32,260 bases of DNA from Sulfolobales archaeon. GTDB taxonomy: Archaea > Thermoproteota > Thermoprotei_A > Sulfolobales > AG1. Shown here piece by piece: positions 16,920-25,172 of the stretch. Numbering within the stretch: the stretch's first letter is position 1; each line of letters opens with the position of its first letter. The notes below the pieces were generated by a model that saw nothing but the letters and a program-made list of their open reading frames with translations, was not told the DNA's origin and did no database searches. Location of the stretch: positions 1-32,260 of the forward strand of contig JAWAXC010000013.1 in assembly GCA_038897115.1 (NCBI GenBank). The letters are read 5' to 3'. A program made the translations under genes and the position numbers.

Positions 16920-18488
16920 ATGGTGAATCACCAGTTGAAAGGGTTGGATTTAAAGAGTATATTAGGCTTATCCTTAGACTTGGCTGAAAATGCTGCAAGG
17001 TTGGATCCTTATAAAATAGCGGTCATAGATTATTCCTGGGGGTCTAGAGAGGTATATACATATCTAGATATTGAGAAAGCATCGAGCAACATTGCCACTA
17101 TATTAGAGGATCTAGGAATCAGTAGGGGGGATCGTGTATCTGTTCTCTCATATAACAACATGGAATACCTATCGATTTATATGGCTACAATTAAGAAAGG
17201 GGCTATATTAGCTCCGCTAAGTTGGAGAGCCTCTGCTAAGGAGCTTGCTTTCATGATCGATGATGTTGAGCCTAAGGTGATCTTTTATCATAAGGATTTC
17301 GAAGATCTTTTAAGGAGATCATTTGAGATGAGTCTCCACAAGCCTGCAAGGGTAGATATAGAGGAGTTAAGGGGATTACATAGAGTAGAACTGAAAAGAA
17401 CATATCGAAAAGAGATCCTCTCTGAGGAGGATATAAGCATGCTCCTCTATACAGGCGGTACGACGGGGGGTCTCAAGGCTGCTATGATACCTTATAGACA
17501 GGTTCTATGGAATGGTATAAATACCGTGATCTCGTGGGGCCTAACTCCAAATGATATATCGCCTGTCTTCTTTCCCTTCTTCCATACCGGAGGTTGGCAT
17601 GTAATAACGATTCCTCTATACACGGTACGTGGAACCATTGTTATAGTCAAGAAGTTCGACCCTGACGAAGCAATCGAGATTATTGATAGAGAGAGATGCA
17701 CAGTAGTGATTGCAGTACCTACAATGTTCCATATGATGGCTAAATCACCTAAATTCAAGTATGCTAAGTTCAGCACTGTTAGATTCTTCAAAAGCGGTGG
17801 AGGTATGAGCCCCCTTAGCCTAGTTAAAATATATTGGGATAAAGGGGCTAGATACTTCCAAGGCTATGGGTTGACGGAAGCAGGTCCTAACCTTCTATAT
17901 ACACCTGAGAACACTATGAGGGAAAAGCCCATGAGTGTTGGAAAGCTAGGGCTCTTTGTCCAGCTTAGGGTGGTTAAGGATGATGGTTCGGAAGCTAAGC
18001 CAGGGGAAATAGGGGAGCTCCAGGTCAGGGGACCTATAGTCTTTTCAGGATATTGGAGAAGACCTAAGGAGACGATGGATGTTATAACTCCTGATGGGTG
18101 GGTTAGAACAGGAGATCTTTTTATTGTTGATGAAGATGGCTACTTCTATTTTATAGAGAGAAAGAAGTTTATGATAAAAACCGGAGGAGAAAATGTATAT
18201 CCATCCGAAGTTGAAGAGGCAATAAGAGGGCATCCAGGGGTTGAGGAGGTGGCTGTATTTGGTGTACCAGATCCCAAGTGGGTTGAAGCTGTAGCAGCAG
18301 TTATAAAGCCCAAGCCGGGTTACCAGATTTCCCCAGATGATATAAAGGCATATCTCAGGGATAAGATAGCCAGCTATAAGATCCCCAAGTACATCTGGAT
18401 CGTTGAAGAGGTGCCAAAAACAGCTATTGGGAAAATAGATTATTCTTATCTTAAAAAGAAATATTCAGAGATGATAGGTAATGCCTAG
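16920..18488 (+). CDS. Acyl-CoA synthetase (AMP-forming), first copy
   Basis: A 522-residue ANL-superfamily ligase that activates a carboxylic acid via an acyl-adenylate to its CoA thioester. The phosphate-binding loop is LLYTGGTTGGLKAAM near 175-189; it lacks the usual PKG tail (GLKAA replaces GVPKG). FFPFFHTGGWH, YFQGYGLTEAGPNLLYTPE, the hinge GYFYFIERKKFMIKTGGENV and the C-terminal catalytic lysine in PKTAIGKIDY are all present. The acid is unknown; medium-chain or aromatic acids are typical of this group. It overlaps the MaoC gene by 8 bases, forming a two-gene operon. Confidence 0.9.
   Translation: MVNHQLKGLDLKSILGLSLDLAENAARLDPYKIAVIDYSWGSREVYTYLDIEKASSNIATILEDLGISRGDRVSVLSYNNMEYLSIYMATIKKGAILAPLSWRASAKELAFMIDDVEPKVIFYHKDFEDLLRRSFEMSLHKPARVDIEELRGLHRVELKRTYRKEILSEEDISMLLYTGGTTGGLKAAMIPYRQVLWNGINTVISWGLTPNDISPVFFPFFHTGGWHVITIPLYTVRGTIVIVKKFDPDEAIEIIDRERCTVVIAVPTMFHMMAKSPKFKYAKFSTVRFFKSGGGMSPLSLVKIYWDKGARYFQGYGLTEAGPNLLYTPENTMREKPMSVGKLGLFVQLRVVKDDGSEAKPGEIGELQVRGPIVFSGYWRRPKETMDVITPDGWVRTGDLFIVDEDGYFYFIERKKFMIKTGGENVYPSEVEEAIRGHPGVEEVAVFGVPDPKWVEAVAAVIKPKPGYQISPDDIKAYLRDKIASYKIPKYIWIVEEVPKTAIGKIDYSYLKKKYSEMIGNA
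16921..16933. promoter_or_regulatory. Candidate TetR operator, perfect palindrome TGGTGAATCACCA
   Basis: A 13-nt perfect inverted repeat overlaps the start codon and predicted transcription start of the acyl-CoA synthetase gene. Its core GTGANTCAC is shared with the palindrome at 20637-20653. A protein bound here would block transcription initiation. Binding by the adjacent tandem TetR is inferred. Confidence 0.6.
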
Positions 18489-18939
18489 CCCGCTCTATTA
18501 TGAAGACTTCCAGATTGGTACAGTTTTTGAAACACCTGGTAGAACTATTACTGAAAGCGATATAATAAATTTTGCAGGTGTAAGCGGTGATTTCTATAGT
18601 CTTCATACAGACGAGATATTCGCATCTAAAACTATGTATAGAGGTAGAATAGCCCATGGACTATTAGTCATATCTATTGCAACTGGGCTATGGATGAGGC
18701 TAGGGATATTCGAGGGTAGCTTGGTAGCCCTATATGGTATAGATAGGCTTAGATTTATAAAACCCGTTAGAATAGGTGATACGATAAAGGTACGAATGAC
18801 CGTTTTAGAAAAAGTCGATAGAGGAGAATATGGTTTAATCACTATTAGGAATGAGATTCTAAACCAAGCAGGTGATTTAGTAGCCATATTCGATGCGAAG
18901 ATCTTAATAGCTAAGAAACCAGAGACACAGGGGAATTAA
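18481..18939 (+). CDS. MaoC-like (hotdog-fold) dehydratase
   Basis: A 152-residue hotdog protein of the MaoC dehydratase family (R-specific enoyl-CoA hydratase type). It opens YYEDFQIGTVFETPGRTITE, and the active-site segment FAGVSGDFYSLHTDEIFA (Asp and His conserved), then GRIAHGLLVISIATGL follow as in the family. It would add water to, or remove it from, an acyl-CoA double bond, matching the ligase encoded upstream. Its stop codon shares the tetranucleotide TTAA with the stop of the converging ligase gene. Confidence 0.88.
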   Translation: MPSPLYYEDFQIGTVFETPGRTITESDIINFAGVSGDFYSLHTDEIFASKTMYRGRIAHGLLVISIATGLWMRLGIFEGSLVALYGIDRLRFIKPVRIGDTIKVRMTVLEKVDRGEYGLITIRNEILNQAGDLVAIFDAKILIAKKPETQGN

Positions 18940-20513
18940 AGTTCATCCCTAGGCATGCCATGTCTTTCTATTAAAACTCTCTTTAAAGTTTTGCCAGCGG
19001 GGCTTTTGGGGATCTCGTCAACAACCGCTATGTATTTTGGTATCTTATATCTTGCGATCTTTCCAGCAAGGAATTGTATAATCTCCTCTTTAGAGATCTT
19101 ATGCATAGGCTTTAGCTTTATTATAAGCTTTGGAACCTCCCCCCATTTCTCATCGGGAACACCTATGACTGCGCAATCCTCCACAGAGGGGTGTTGCAGA
19201 ACCAGTTCTTCGATTTCCCTTGGATAGATCTGCTCACCCCCACTTTTTATTATATCTTTCTTCCTATCTATTACGTAGAAGTAGCCCTCTACATCGTAGA
19301 AGCCTATATCTCCTGTATATACACATCCATTCCTCAGTATAGAAGCTGTTTCTTCATCTCTTTTCCAATATCCAGAGAATATGAGTGGGCCGCATATGAC
19401 GATCTCACCATATTCATTAGGTCCTAGCTCCCTCCCATCATGACCGATAATTTTAATTACATTAAATGCAAAGGGTTTGCCAACGCTTTTCCACCTAGCC
19501 TTGATATCTTCTAAGGAAAGATCATATATCGGCATTGTTATATTGTTAGGCCCGCCCTCAGTGATTCCATAGCCCTGCGCCATTTTCACACCCTTAGACC
19601 AATATTCCTCCATGATTCTCTTGTCTATGGGTGCGCCCCCGCTGAGCATCCACTCTACATTATCGAAGCGGGTTTCTTTGAATCCATCGGCTTTCATTAT
19701 CATATAATATATTGTGGGAACCGCGAATATTACCATCGGCCCCTCTGATGTTTCAACTATTTCTAAAAAGATCTTGGGATCGAATTTTTTCACCAGGTAT
19801 AGAAGGCCTCCACGAACTAGAAGAGGTAATGTTAACAGATTCCATCCACCTGTGTGGAATAGAGGGAGAAGCACTATTGTTTTGTGATCCTCCTTTAGTC
19901 TCCAGGTAAGTATCTCCGATACTATGTTATAAAAGATCTGTCTATACGGTATCACAGCACCCTTGGGTACGCCAGTTGTACCGCCTGTAAAAAGGATCAT
20001 AGCTGGCTCCTCAAAATCTATATTGCGTCTACCCTTGATGCTCTGGGATCTTAGTGCATCATCGTAAGAATATTCCGGGCCTAGGGGTTCCGAATCAGTA
20101 ACTATTTTTATGATTTTAGAAGCTAGATCTGTTTCAACAGATCTCTCAACTAGCTCTCTAAAGATCGGCTCGTATATGACCGCCTTTGGCTCTACATCCC
20201 TTATAATCGCTTTTATTTCACCCGGTGTTAGCCTCCAATTGATAGGCACTAAAACGCTTCCTATCTTTCGAGAAGCTATAAATAATTCTATATATTCAAT
20301 CCTATTCATTAGGAGAGTCGCAATTTTATCACCGGCCTTAATAGATAAATCAGAGAGGTATTTTGCGACCCTTAAGGATCTTTGAATCAGATCATTATAA
20401 TTATATTTATTATTATTTTCATACTCGATAATTGCTGTTCTGGCTGAGTATAGTTCTCCTATAGTGTCAAAAATATCTATTGAATAACTTATCTTTACAG
20501 CGTTTTCAAGCAC
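18936..20513 (-). CDS. Acyl-CoA synthetase (AMP-forming), second copy
   Basis: A 525-residue ANL ligase with a canonical ILFTGGTTGVPKGAV loop at 173-187, LPLFHTGGWN, MAQGYGITEGGPNNITMPI, the hinge GYFYVIDRKKDIIKSGGEQI and C-terminal lysine in PKSPAGKTLKR. It is a diverged paralogue of the ligase at 16.9 kb and converges on that operon. The GTG at 20513 follows AGAGGGG by about 7 bases. ATTTATAAAT at 20557-20566 is the likely TATA box, placing the transcription start near 20537. Confidence 0.92.
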   Translation of the reverse strand: MLENAVKISYSIDIFDTIGELYSARTAIIEYENNNKYNYNDLIQRSLRVAKYLSDLSIKAGDKIATLLMNRIEYIELFIASRKIGSVLVPINWRLTPGEIKAIIRDVEPKAVIYEPIFRELVERSVETDLASKIIKIVTDSEPLGPEYSYDDALRSQSIKGRRNIDFEEPAMILFTGGTTGVPKGAVIPYRQIFYNIVSEILTWRLKEDHKTIVLLPLFHTGGWNLLTLPLLVRGGLLYLVKKFDPKIFLEIVETSEGPMVIFAVPTIYYMIMKADGFKETRFDNVEWMLSGGAPIDKRIMEEYWSKGVKMAQGYGITEGGPNNITMPIYDLSLEDIKARWKSVGKPFAFNVIKIIGHDGRELGPNEYGEIVICGPLIFSGYWKRDEETASILRNGCVYTGDIGFYDVEGYFYVIDRKKDIIKSGGEQIYPREIEELVLQHPSVEDCAVIGVPDEKWGEVPKLIIKLKPMHKISKEEIIQFLAGKIARYKIPKYIAVVDEIPKSPAGKTLKRVLIERHGMPRDEL

Positions 20514-20546
20514 TCGATTTCCCCTCTAGCCCTCTCAATTTGAAAA

Positions 20547-20555
20547 GTGAATCAG
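20547..20555. promoter_or_regulatory. Candidate TetR operator, imperfect copy GTGAATCAG
   Basis: AAAGTGAATCAGCATT keeps the TGANTCA core and the left arm of the palindromes at 16921 and 20637, but its right arm is degraded. It lies between the TATA box (20557-20566) and the predicted start of the minus-strand ligase gene, a position suited to repression. Confidence 0.4.
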
Positions 20556-20556
20556 C

Positions 20557-20566
20557 ATTTATAAAT
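20557..20566 (-). promoter_or_regulatory. TATA element of the second acyl-CoA synthetase
   Basis: ATTTATAAAT, followed on the minus strand by the imperfect operator and an AGAGGGG ribosome site. The predicted leader is about 25 nt. Confidence 0.5.
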
Positions 20567-20624
20567 CTCACGTTTTAAATGATATTATTAAGAGGCGCAT
20601 TAATAATTAGCAACGCAATATTAA

Positions 20625-20633
20625 TTTATAAGC
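20625..20633 (+). promoter_or_regulatory. TATA element of the condensing-enzyme/Liv operon
   Basis: TTTATAAGC, centred at about 20629, predicts a transcription start near 20655. That lies just before TTGGAGA and the ATG at 20665, which is why I prefer this ATG over the GTG at 20641. Confidence 0.6.
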
Positions 20634-20636
20634 TTG

Positions 20637-20653
20637 AATAGTGACTCACTATT
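20637..20653. promoter_or_regulatory. Candidate TetR operator, perfect palindrome AATAGTGACTCACTATT
   Basis: A 17-nt perfect inverted repeat (8-nt arms, one central base) fills the space between the TATA box and the predicted start of the seven-gene operon. The core GTGANTCAC is the same as at 16921-16933. The site is ideal for occluding the transcription start. Confidence 0.65.
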
Positions 20654-20664
20654 TGGAGACATTT

Positions 20665-21672
20665 ATGGTAGGTATTGTTTCCTATGGACTTTATCTTCCT
20701 GATCATGTAGTAACGAGTCATGATATATCAAAGATAAGTGGGATCCCTGTGGAAATTATTGAGGAGAAACAAGGTTGGAGGGTAAAGAGAATTAGTAGTC
20801 CGCATGAAATGCCTTCTGAGATGGCTATAAAAGCTGTATATAATGCGCTTGACTCTTCAAGAGCTGCCGGTATCAGTCCTAAGGATATAGATGCGATCAT
20901 CTATATAGGAAGTGAATTTAAGGACTATGGAGTTTGGATGATGTCTACACGGATTCAGGAGGCTTTGGGTCTTACTGATGTATTTGCATTTGATATAGTT
21001 GCTATGTGTGCAGGATATCCGGTGGGTCTCGCTATAGCTAAGAGAATAAGTGATCTTGCTGGTAACATAGTCTTAGTTGCATCCTCTAAGGAGTCTTATC
21101 TTGTTAACTATAGAGATCCTAATACAAGCTGGGTCTATGATTTCGCAGATGGTGCATCAGCTATTATAGTATCTAGAAGATATAATAGAAATGTAGTTCT
21201 CGAAAGCTCGTTCATAACTGATGGAAGGTTCTGGGGGGCTCTAGTAGTTAGATCCCTTGGAGCTGCAATATTTAGAGACAGCAAAAACCTAGAGACCTTA
21301 AAGAGACCTTTCTTCGAAAGCTTAATGGATAGAGATATTCTGAGAAAAGATCTTACTTTGACCAGTAAGAAAAACTTTGTGAAAGTTATAAAGGAGGCTG
21401 TTGAAAGAAGTGGGTATAGCGTGAGAGACATAGATCTACTAATCCTTAATCATATGAAGAGAAGCTTCCACAATGAGCTGATCAAAGAGCTAGGCCTAGA
21501 TCCTAGTAAAGCACCTTACCTAGAGGATTATGGGCATACACAGAGCAGCGATATGATAATAGGTCTTGATCTAGGTATTAAAAAAGGGCTTATTAAAGAG
21601 GGATCTATAATAGTACTAGCGTCTGGAGGCACAGGATTCATATGGGGTGCAACGGTGGTGAGGTGGGGCTAA
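20665..21672 (+). CDS. KAS III / HMG-CoA-synthase-like condensing enzyme
   Basis: A 335-residue thiolase-superfamily protein. VGIVSYGLYLPDHVVTSHDI is the usual start, the nucleophile is Cys115 in DIVAMCAGYPVGL, and a second catalytic His263 lies in LILNHMKRSFHNELIKELGL. The third triad position, Asn in FabH (GNTSAAS-like), is His291 here (YGHTQSSD). Such enzymes join or transfer acyl groups via a cysteine thioester. It lacks the neighbouring thiolase and DUF35 genes that accompany archaeal mevalonate HMG-CoA synthase, so a role in this catabolic locus is more likely. The ATG at 20665 has TTGGAGA upstream; GTG 20641 would lie inside the operator. It overlaps the hydrolase gene by one base. Confidence 0.82.
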   Translation: MVGIVSYGLYLPDHVVTSHDISKISGIPVEIIEEKQGWRVKRISSPHEMPSEMAIKAVYNALDSSRAAGISPKDIDAIIYIGSEFKDYGVWMMSTRIQEALGLTDVFAFDIVAMCAGYPVGLAIAKRISDLAGNIVLVASSKESYLVNYRDPNTSWVYDFADGASAIIVSRRYNRNVVLESSFITDGRFWGALVVRSLGAAIFRDSKNLETLKRPFFESLMDRDILRKDLTLTSKKNFVKVIKEAVERSGYSVRDIDLLILNHMKRSFHNELIKELGLDPSKAPYLEDYGHTQSSDMIIGLDLGIKKGLIKEGSIIVLASGGTGFIWGATVVRWG

Positions 21673-22562
21673 TGCCCTATGTAGTATCTGGAGATGCAAG
21701 GATCTATTATGAGGTAAAGGGCGAAGGACCTCCCTTAGTACTTGTGGAAGGTCTTGGATATGCTATGTGGATGTGGATTATGCAATTAGAAGATCTATCG
21801 AGAGAGTTGAAGCTGATAGTCTTTGATAACAGAGGCGTGGGAAGGTCAGACAAACCTCCATACCCATATACTATGGATCTATTCGCAGAGGATCTCAAGA
21901 TGGTGCTTGATGCAAACAATATAGAGAGAGCCCATATACTGGGGGTATCGATGGGAGGGATGATAGCCCAGCAATTCGCTATTAAATACCCCTCCAGGGT
22001 TAAATCTCTCATACTCGTAGCAACCCACCATGGAGGAGACATAGATCCGCCGCCTATGGAGACTATACAAGCTATGTTCGGACCTCCACCCAGCGGTATC
22101 AAGGATGAGCGGGAGCTATATAGATATAAGATGAAATATGCTTTCTCGAGGAAGTGGTATGACGAGAATCAAGATATTTTAAACCTTCTTATAGAGCACA
22201 GGATCTCAATACCCCAGCCTCCAGAGGCATATCTGAACCAAGCTAGTGCAGTATTTAATTTCAACCTATCTAACGAGGTCTCCAAGATCACCGTACCTAC
22301 CCTAATCGTACATGGAGATGAAGATATGGTTGTTCCAGTTGGTAATGCATATAAACTCCATAAAAAGATAGCCAGCTCAACACTTCTCATATTTAGAGGG
22401 GCTGGGCATCTAGTAAATATAGAGAGAGCATCAGAATTCAATAGAGCAGTAAAGATCTTCATAGATTTGGTGGAGACGGGAGAATATAGGGCTATAAGAG
22501 ATCCTATAATCATTGATCGTGAGATCAATTCTTTAAGAATCCTTTTGTCAGGAGGTGTATAG
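21672..22562 (+). CDS. Alpha/beta-hydrolase
   Basis: A 296-residue alpha/beta-hydrolase fold protein. The nucleophile elbow is GVSMGG with Ser93, the acid is in HGDEDMVVP (Asp218) and the base is His246 in GAGHLVNIE. LVFDNRGVGRSDKPPYPYTM is the typical strand 4 region. It could hydrolyse an ester, lactone or thioester; the substrate cannot be read from the sequence. The start overlaps the upstream stop as TAATG, and GGTGGGG precedes it. Confidence 0.9.
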   Translation: MPYVVSGDARIYYEVKGEGPPLVLVEGLGYAMWMWIMQLEDLSRELKLIVFDNRGVGRSDKPPYPYTMDLFAEDLKMVLDANNIERAHILGVSMGGMIAQQFAIKYPSRVKSLILVATHHGGDIDPPPMETIQAMFGPPPSGIKDERELYRYKMKYAFSRKWYDENQDILNLLIEHRISIPQPPEAYLNQASAVFNFNLSNEVSKITVPTLIVHGDEDMVVPVGNAYKLHKKIASSTLLIFRGAGHLVNIERASEFNRAVKIFIDLVETGEYRAIRDPIIIDREINSLRILLSGGV

Positions 22563-22563
22563 A

Positions 22564-24405
22564 ATGAAAAATAGCGTAAAGAAACATATGTATAAGATAT
22601 GGGAAAAAGAGAGATATATGAGAATAGCCATATATATGTCCCTAGCGTTGCTGTTCATATCAATAGCGAATCCATCGTTCGTGGCTGTTATCAATGCTCA
22701 AGGACCTAAACAGACTATAAAAATAGCATTCTTTCAGCCGAGAACAGCGCCTGCTCTGAACTTCTATGGAACCTGGGCTATACAAGGTTTCCATCTAGGG
22801 CTTGAATATGCCACGGGAGATAGAAAGCCTGAGAACCTTGCTCTCCTCATGGATCTCAAAGAAGCTAGCTACAACCTACCAGATGGTAGAAAGATAATAG
22901 TCAAAGTATTTGATACAAGAGGAAGCCCCGATGTAGCTGTAGCCAAAGCGAGGGAGGCGATAGAGGAGTGGAAAGCCGATATACTTGCTGGTGAGAGCTT
23001 TAGCAGTGTAGCTGTTGCTCTGGCATCAATAGCTAAGCAATATGGTAAACTCTACTTTGTAGTACCTGCTGCCGCGGCCTCTATAACGCAAGACCCAATC
23101 TTCAATAAATACGTCTTCAGAGTCGCGAGAAATGTTGAGCAGGACGCGCTTGCGATGGTTTACTATATGGTCGAGATCCAGGGGTATAGAAAATTTGCAT
23201 TTCTAGCGGCAGACTATGAATTCGGCTGGTCATTTATGGAATCTATACAGGCAGCCCTATCTAGATACACAGGCACCAGGATCGTGGCTCTTGAATGGGC
23301 GCCTCTAACTACTACAGATTTCAAGCCATATCTACTAAGGATAAACGCTTCAAAGCCTGATGTGATCGGAATTATATGGGCTGGCGATTTCAGCCTTATA
23401 ATAAGGGATATGGCAGCCCTGAACATCCTGGGCAGGATACCTCTTGCAAGCATAATGATCGACCTATATACTACTAATTATATAAACTTCTGTATACCTG
23501 GGATGCAGGGTTCTCTGGAAAACTTAACCGTAGTAACCTATGACGCGTATAGAGCGAGTCCAAGCCCTCTCTATAATATCCTCGAGAGGATGATGAAAGA
23601 GGAAAACATATATCCATATGACTTCCTCAGAGGGCATCAGTGTAAAGCGCTGGATAAGCTATCATCAGCCAGAGTACCAGATCTATGGCATCCACCGGCA
23701 TTTGCCACAGCTCAGTTTATAGTAGAGGCTATCAAAGCTGTCCCAGATCTGAATACTGATAGAATGATAGCGTTTCTTGAAGGACTTACACTTGAAACCC
23801 CTATGGGGACTACAACCATAAGGCCTGAGGATCACCAGGCTCTGAGACCATATTACATAGTTAAGATGGTGGTTGATAGCGATCCAGGCTCCGATACTTA
23901 TGGGCTAGTGATAGGCCGATATATTGAGACGATACCGATTCAAAAGATAATCCCGAGGATCCTTACAACATATAAGCCATACCCAAAGAATCTATCCATA
24001 AGCATAAGAGCTCCAATAGCTGGCACAGCACCTTTCACAGCAACCATCTCAGCCCTCATAGAAGGGGGTACTCCACCATATATCTGCGAATGGATCATAG
24101 GTAGGGCAACCCTTAATGGCACCAGCATTTCATATACATTCATAGAGCCTGGTATATACAATATAACTCTTAGATGCAGAGACTCCATAGGCCTAAAGGC
24201 GGAAGCCAACTCCCAGATAGCTATAGTAGGGCCAGGCGCGATTCAAACACCTACAATGACACAGCCTATAACAATTACCATAAGTACTGTAACCCCGGCC
24301 GGAGGTCTAGACACCACATTAATAACAGCTATAGCTATAGCATCTATAGCCATAGTAGTTGCAGCGATCTCCATAGCGATTCTCATGAGGAGGAAACTTA
24401 GATGA
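22564..24405 (+). CDS. Liv-type ABC substrate-binding protein with PKD stalk and C-terminal anchor
   Basis: A 613-residue protein. A signal segment (about 20-42, ending INAQG) precedes a Peripla_BP_6 ligand domain (IKIAFFQPRTAPALNFYG, DPIFNKYVFRVARNVEQDAL, FAFLAADYEFGWSFMESIQA). A PKD-like beta domain occupies about 475-556 (GTAPFTATISALIEGGTPPY, FIEPGIYNITLRCRDS), followed by a Thr-rich linker and a C-terminal membrane helix (about 585-606) ending in RRKLR. The PKD domain probably acts as a stalk that lifts the binding domain off the membrane. The ATG at 22564 follows GGAGGT by seven bases. The family binds branched-chain amino acids, amides and aromatic acids; the context favours a carboxylic acid. 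Confidence 0.9.
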   Translation: MKNSVKKHMYKIWEKERYMRIAIYMSLALLFISIANPSFVAVINAQGPKQTIKIAFFQPRTAPALNFYGTWAIQGFHLGLEYATGDRKPENLALLMDLKEASYNLPDGRKIIVKVFDTRGSPDVAVAKAREAIEEWKADILAGESFSSVAVALASIAKQYGKLYFVVPAAAASITQDPIFNKYVFRVARNVEQDALAMVYYMVEIQGYRKFAFLAADYEFGWSFMESIQAALSRYTGTRIVALEWAPLTTTDFKPYLLRINASKPDVIGIIWAGDFSLIIRDMAALNILGRIPLASIMIDLYTTNYINFCIPGMQGSLENLTVVTYDAYRASPSPLYNILERMMKEENIYPYDFLRGHQCKALDKLSSARVPDLWHPPAFATAQFIVEAIKAVPDLNTDRMIAFLEGLTLETPMGTTTIRPEDHQALRPYYIVKMVVDSDPGSDTYGLVIGRYIETIPIQKIIPRILTTYKPYPKNLSISIRAPIAGTAPFTATISALIEGGTPPYICEWIIGRATLNGTSISYTFIEPGIYNITLRCRDSIGLKAEANSQIAIVGPGAIQTPTMTQPITITISTVTPAGGLDTTLITAIAIASIAIVVAAISIAILMRRKLR

Positions 24406-25172
24406 ACGAGATATTGAGAACCGAAAACATCACTAAGAAATTCGGAGGCTTAATAGCTGTAAATAATGTTACTATATCGATTAAGAGGGGATCGATAACA
24501 GCGATAATAGGGCCGAATGGGGCTGGAAAAACAACCTTCCTTAACCTTATAAGCGGTGTTATTTACCCCGATACAGGTAGAATCTATTTCGAGGGGATCG
24601 ATATCACGAGGAAACCTCCTTATGAGAGGGCTAAGCTAGGGATATCGAGATCTTTTCAAAGTAACAGCGTGTTGCAAAGCCTAACTGTTTTTGATAATAT
24701 GAGGGCAAGCATCATTGGCGTTAAAAACTCCATGAGATTTTGGGATCTGATAAACATATTACAGAGAAAGAGCGACGGTGAGCTCTATAGGGAAATCCAC
24801 GAGATCATAGATAATATGGGGCTTAAAGGAAGGGAGTGGTTGTTAGCCCAACATTTAACCCAAGCCGAGCAGAGGGTACTCGATATAGCTATGGCCATTG
24901 CCGCGAAACCCAAACTATTGCTACTCGATGAACCCACATCTGGCCTTGCTGCCGAGGATGTACCCCGTATAATTAAGCTGATTAAAAGCCTTAAAGAAGC
25001 AACCTCTAACCTAACTATTATCTTGGTTGAGCATAAGCTCGAGGTTGTTAAAAGCCTAGCCGATAGGGTTATAGTTATGCATGAGGGTAGGATACTTGCC
25101 GATGGCTCATACAATGATGTGGTTAGCAATGGAGAGGTTATAGAAGCCTATCTAGGTGCCAGCGATGCTTAG
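24402..25172 (+). CDS. livG: Liv-type ABC ATPase, LivG
   Basis: A 256-residue ATPase: Walker A GPNGAGKTT at 37-45, SRSFQSNSVL Q-loop, Walker B LLLLDEPTSGL and VEHKLEVVKSLADRVIV switch region. The signature motif is LTQAEQR, where LivG proteins normally read LSYGEQR; the conserved Gly is Ala. ATGA overlaps the upstream stop, so the genes are coupled. Confidence 0.92.
   Translation: MNEILRTENITKKFGGLIAVNNVTISIKRGSITAIIGPNGAGKTTFLNLISGVIYPDTGRIYFEGIDITRKPPYERAKLGISRSFQSNSVLQSLTVFDNMRASIIGVKNSMRFWDLINILQRKSDGELYREIHEIIDNMGLKGREWLLAQHLTQAEQRVLDIAMAIAAKPKLLLLDEPTSGLAAEDVPRIIKLIKSLKEATSNLTIILVEHKLEVVKSLADRVIVMHEGRILADGSYNDVVSNGEVIEAYLGASDA

Noticed and set aside
17492-17791. Minus-strand open frame within the first acyl-CoA synthetase
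   Set aside because: Antisense to a conserved ANL core, with no ribosome site or homology.
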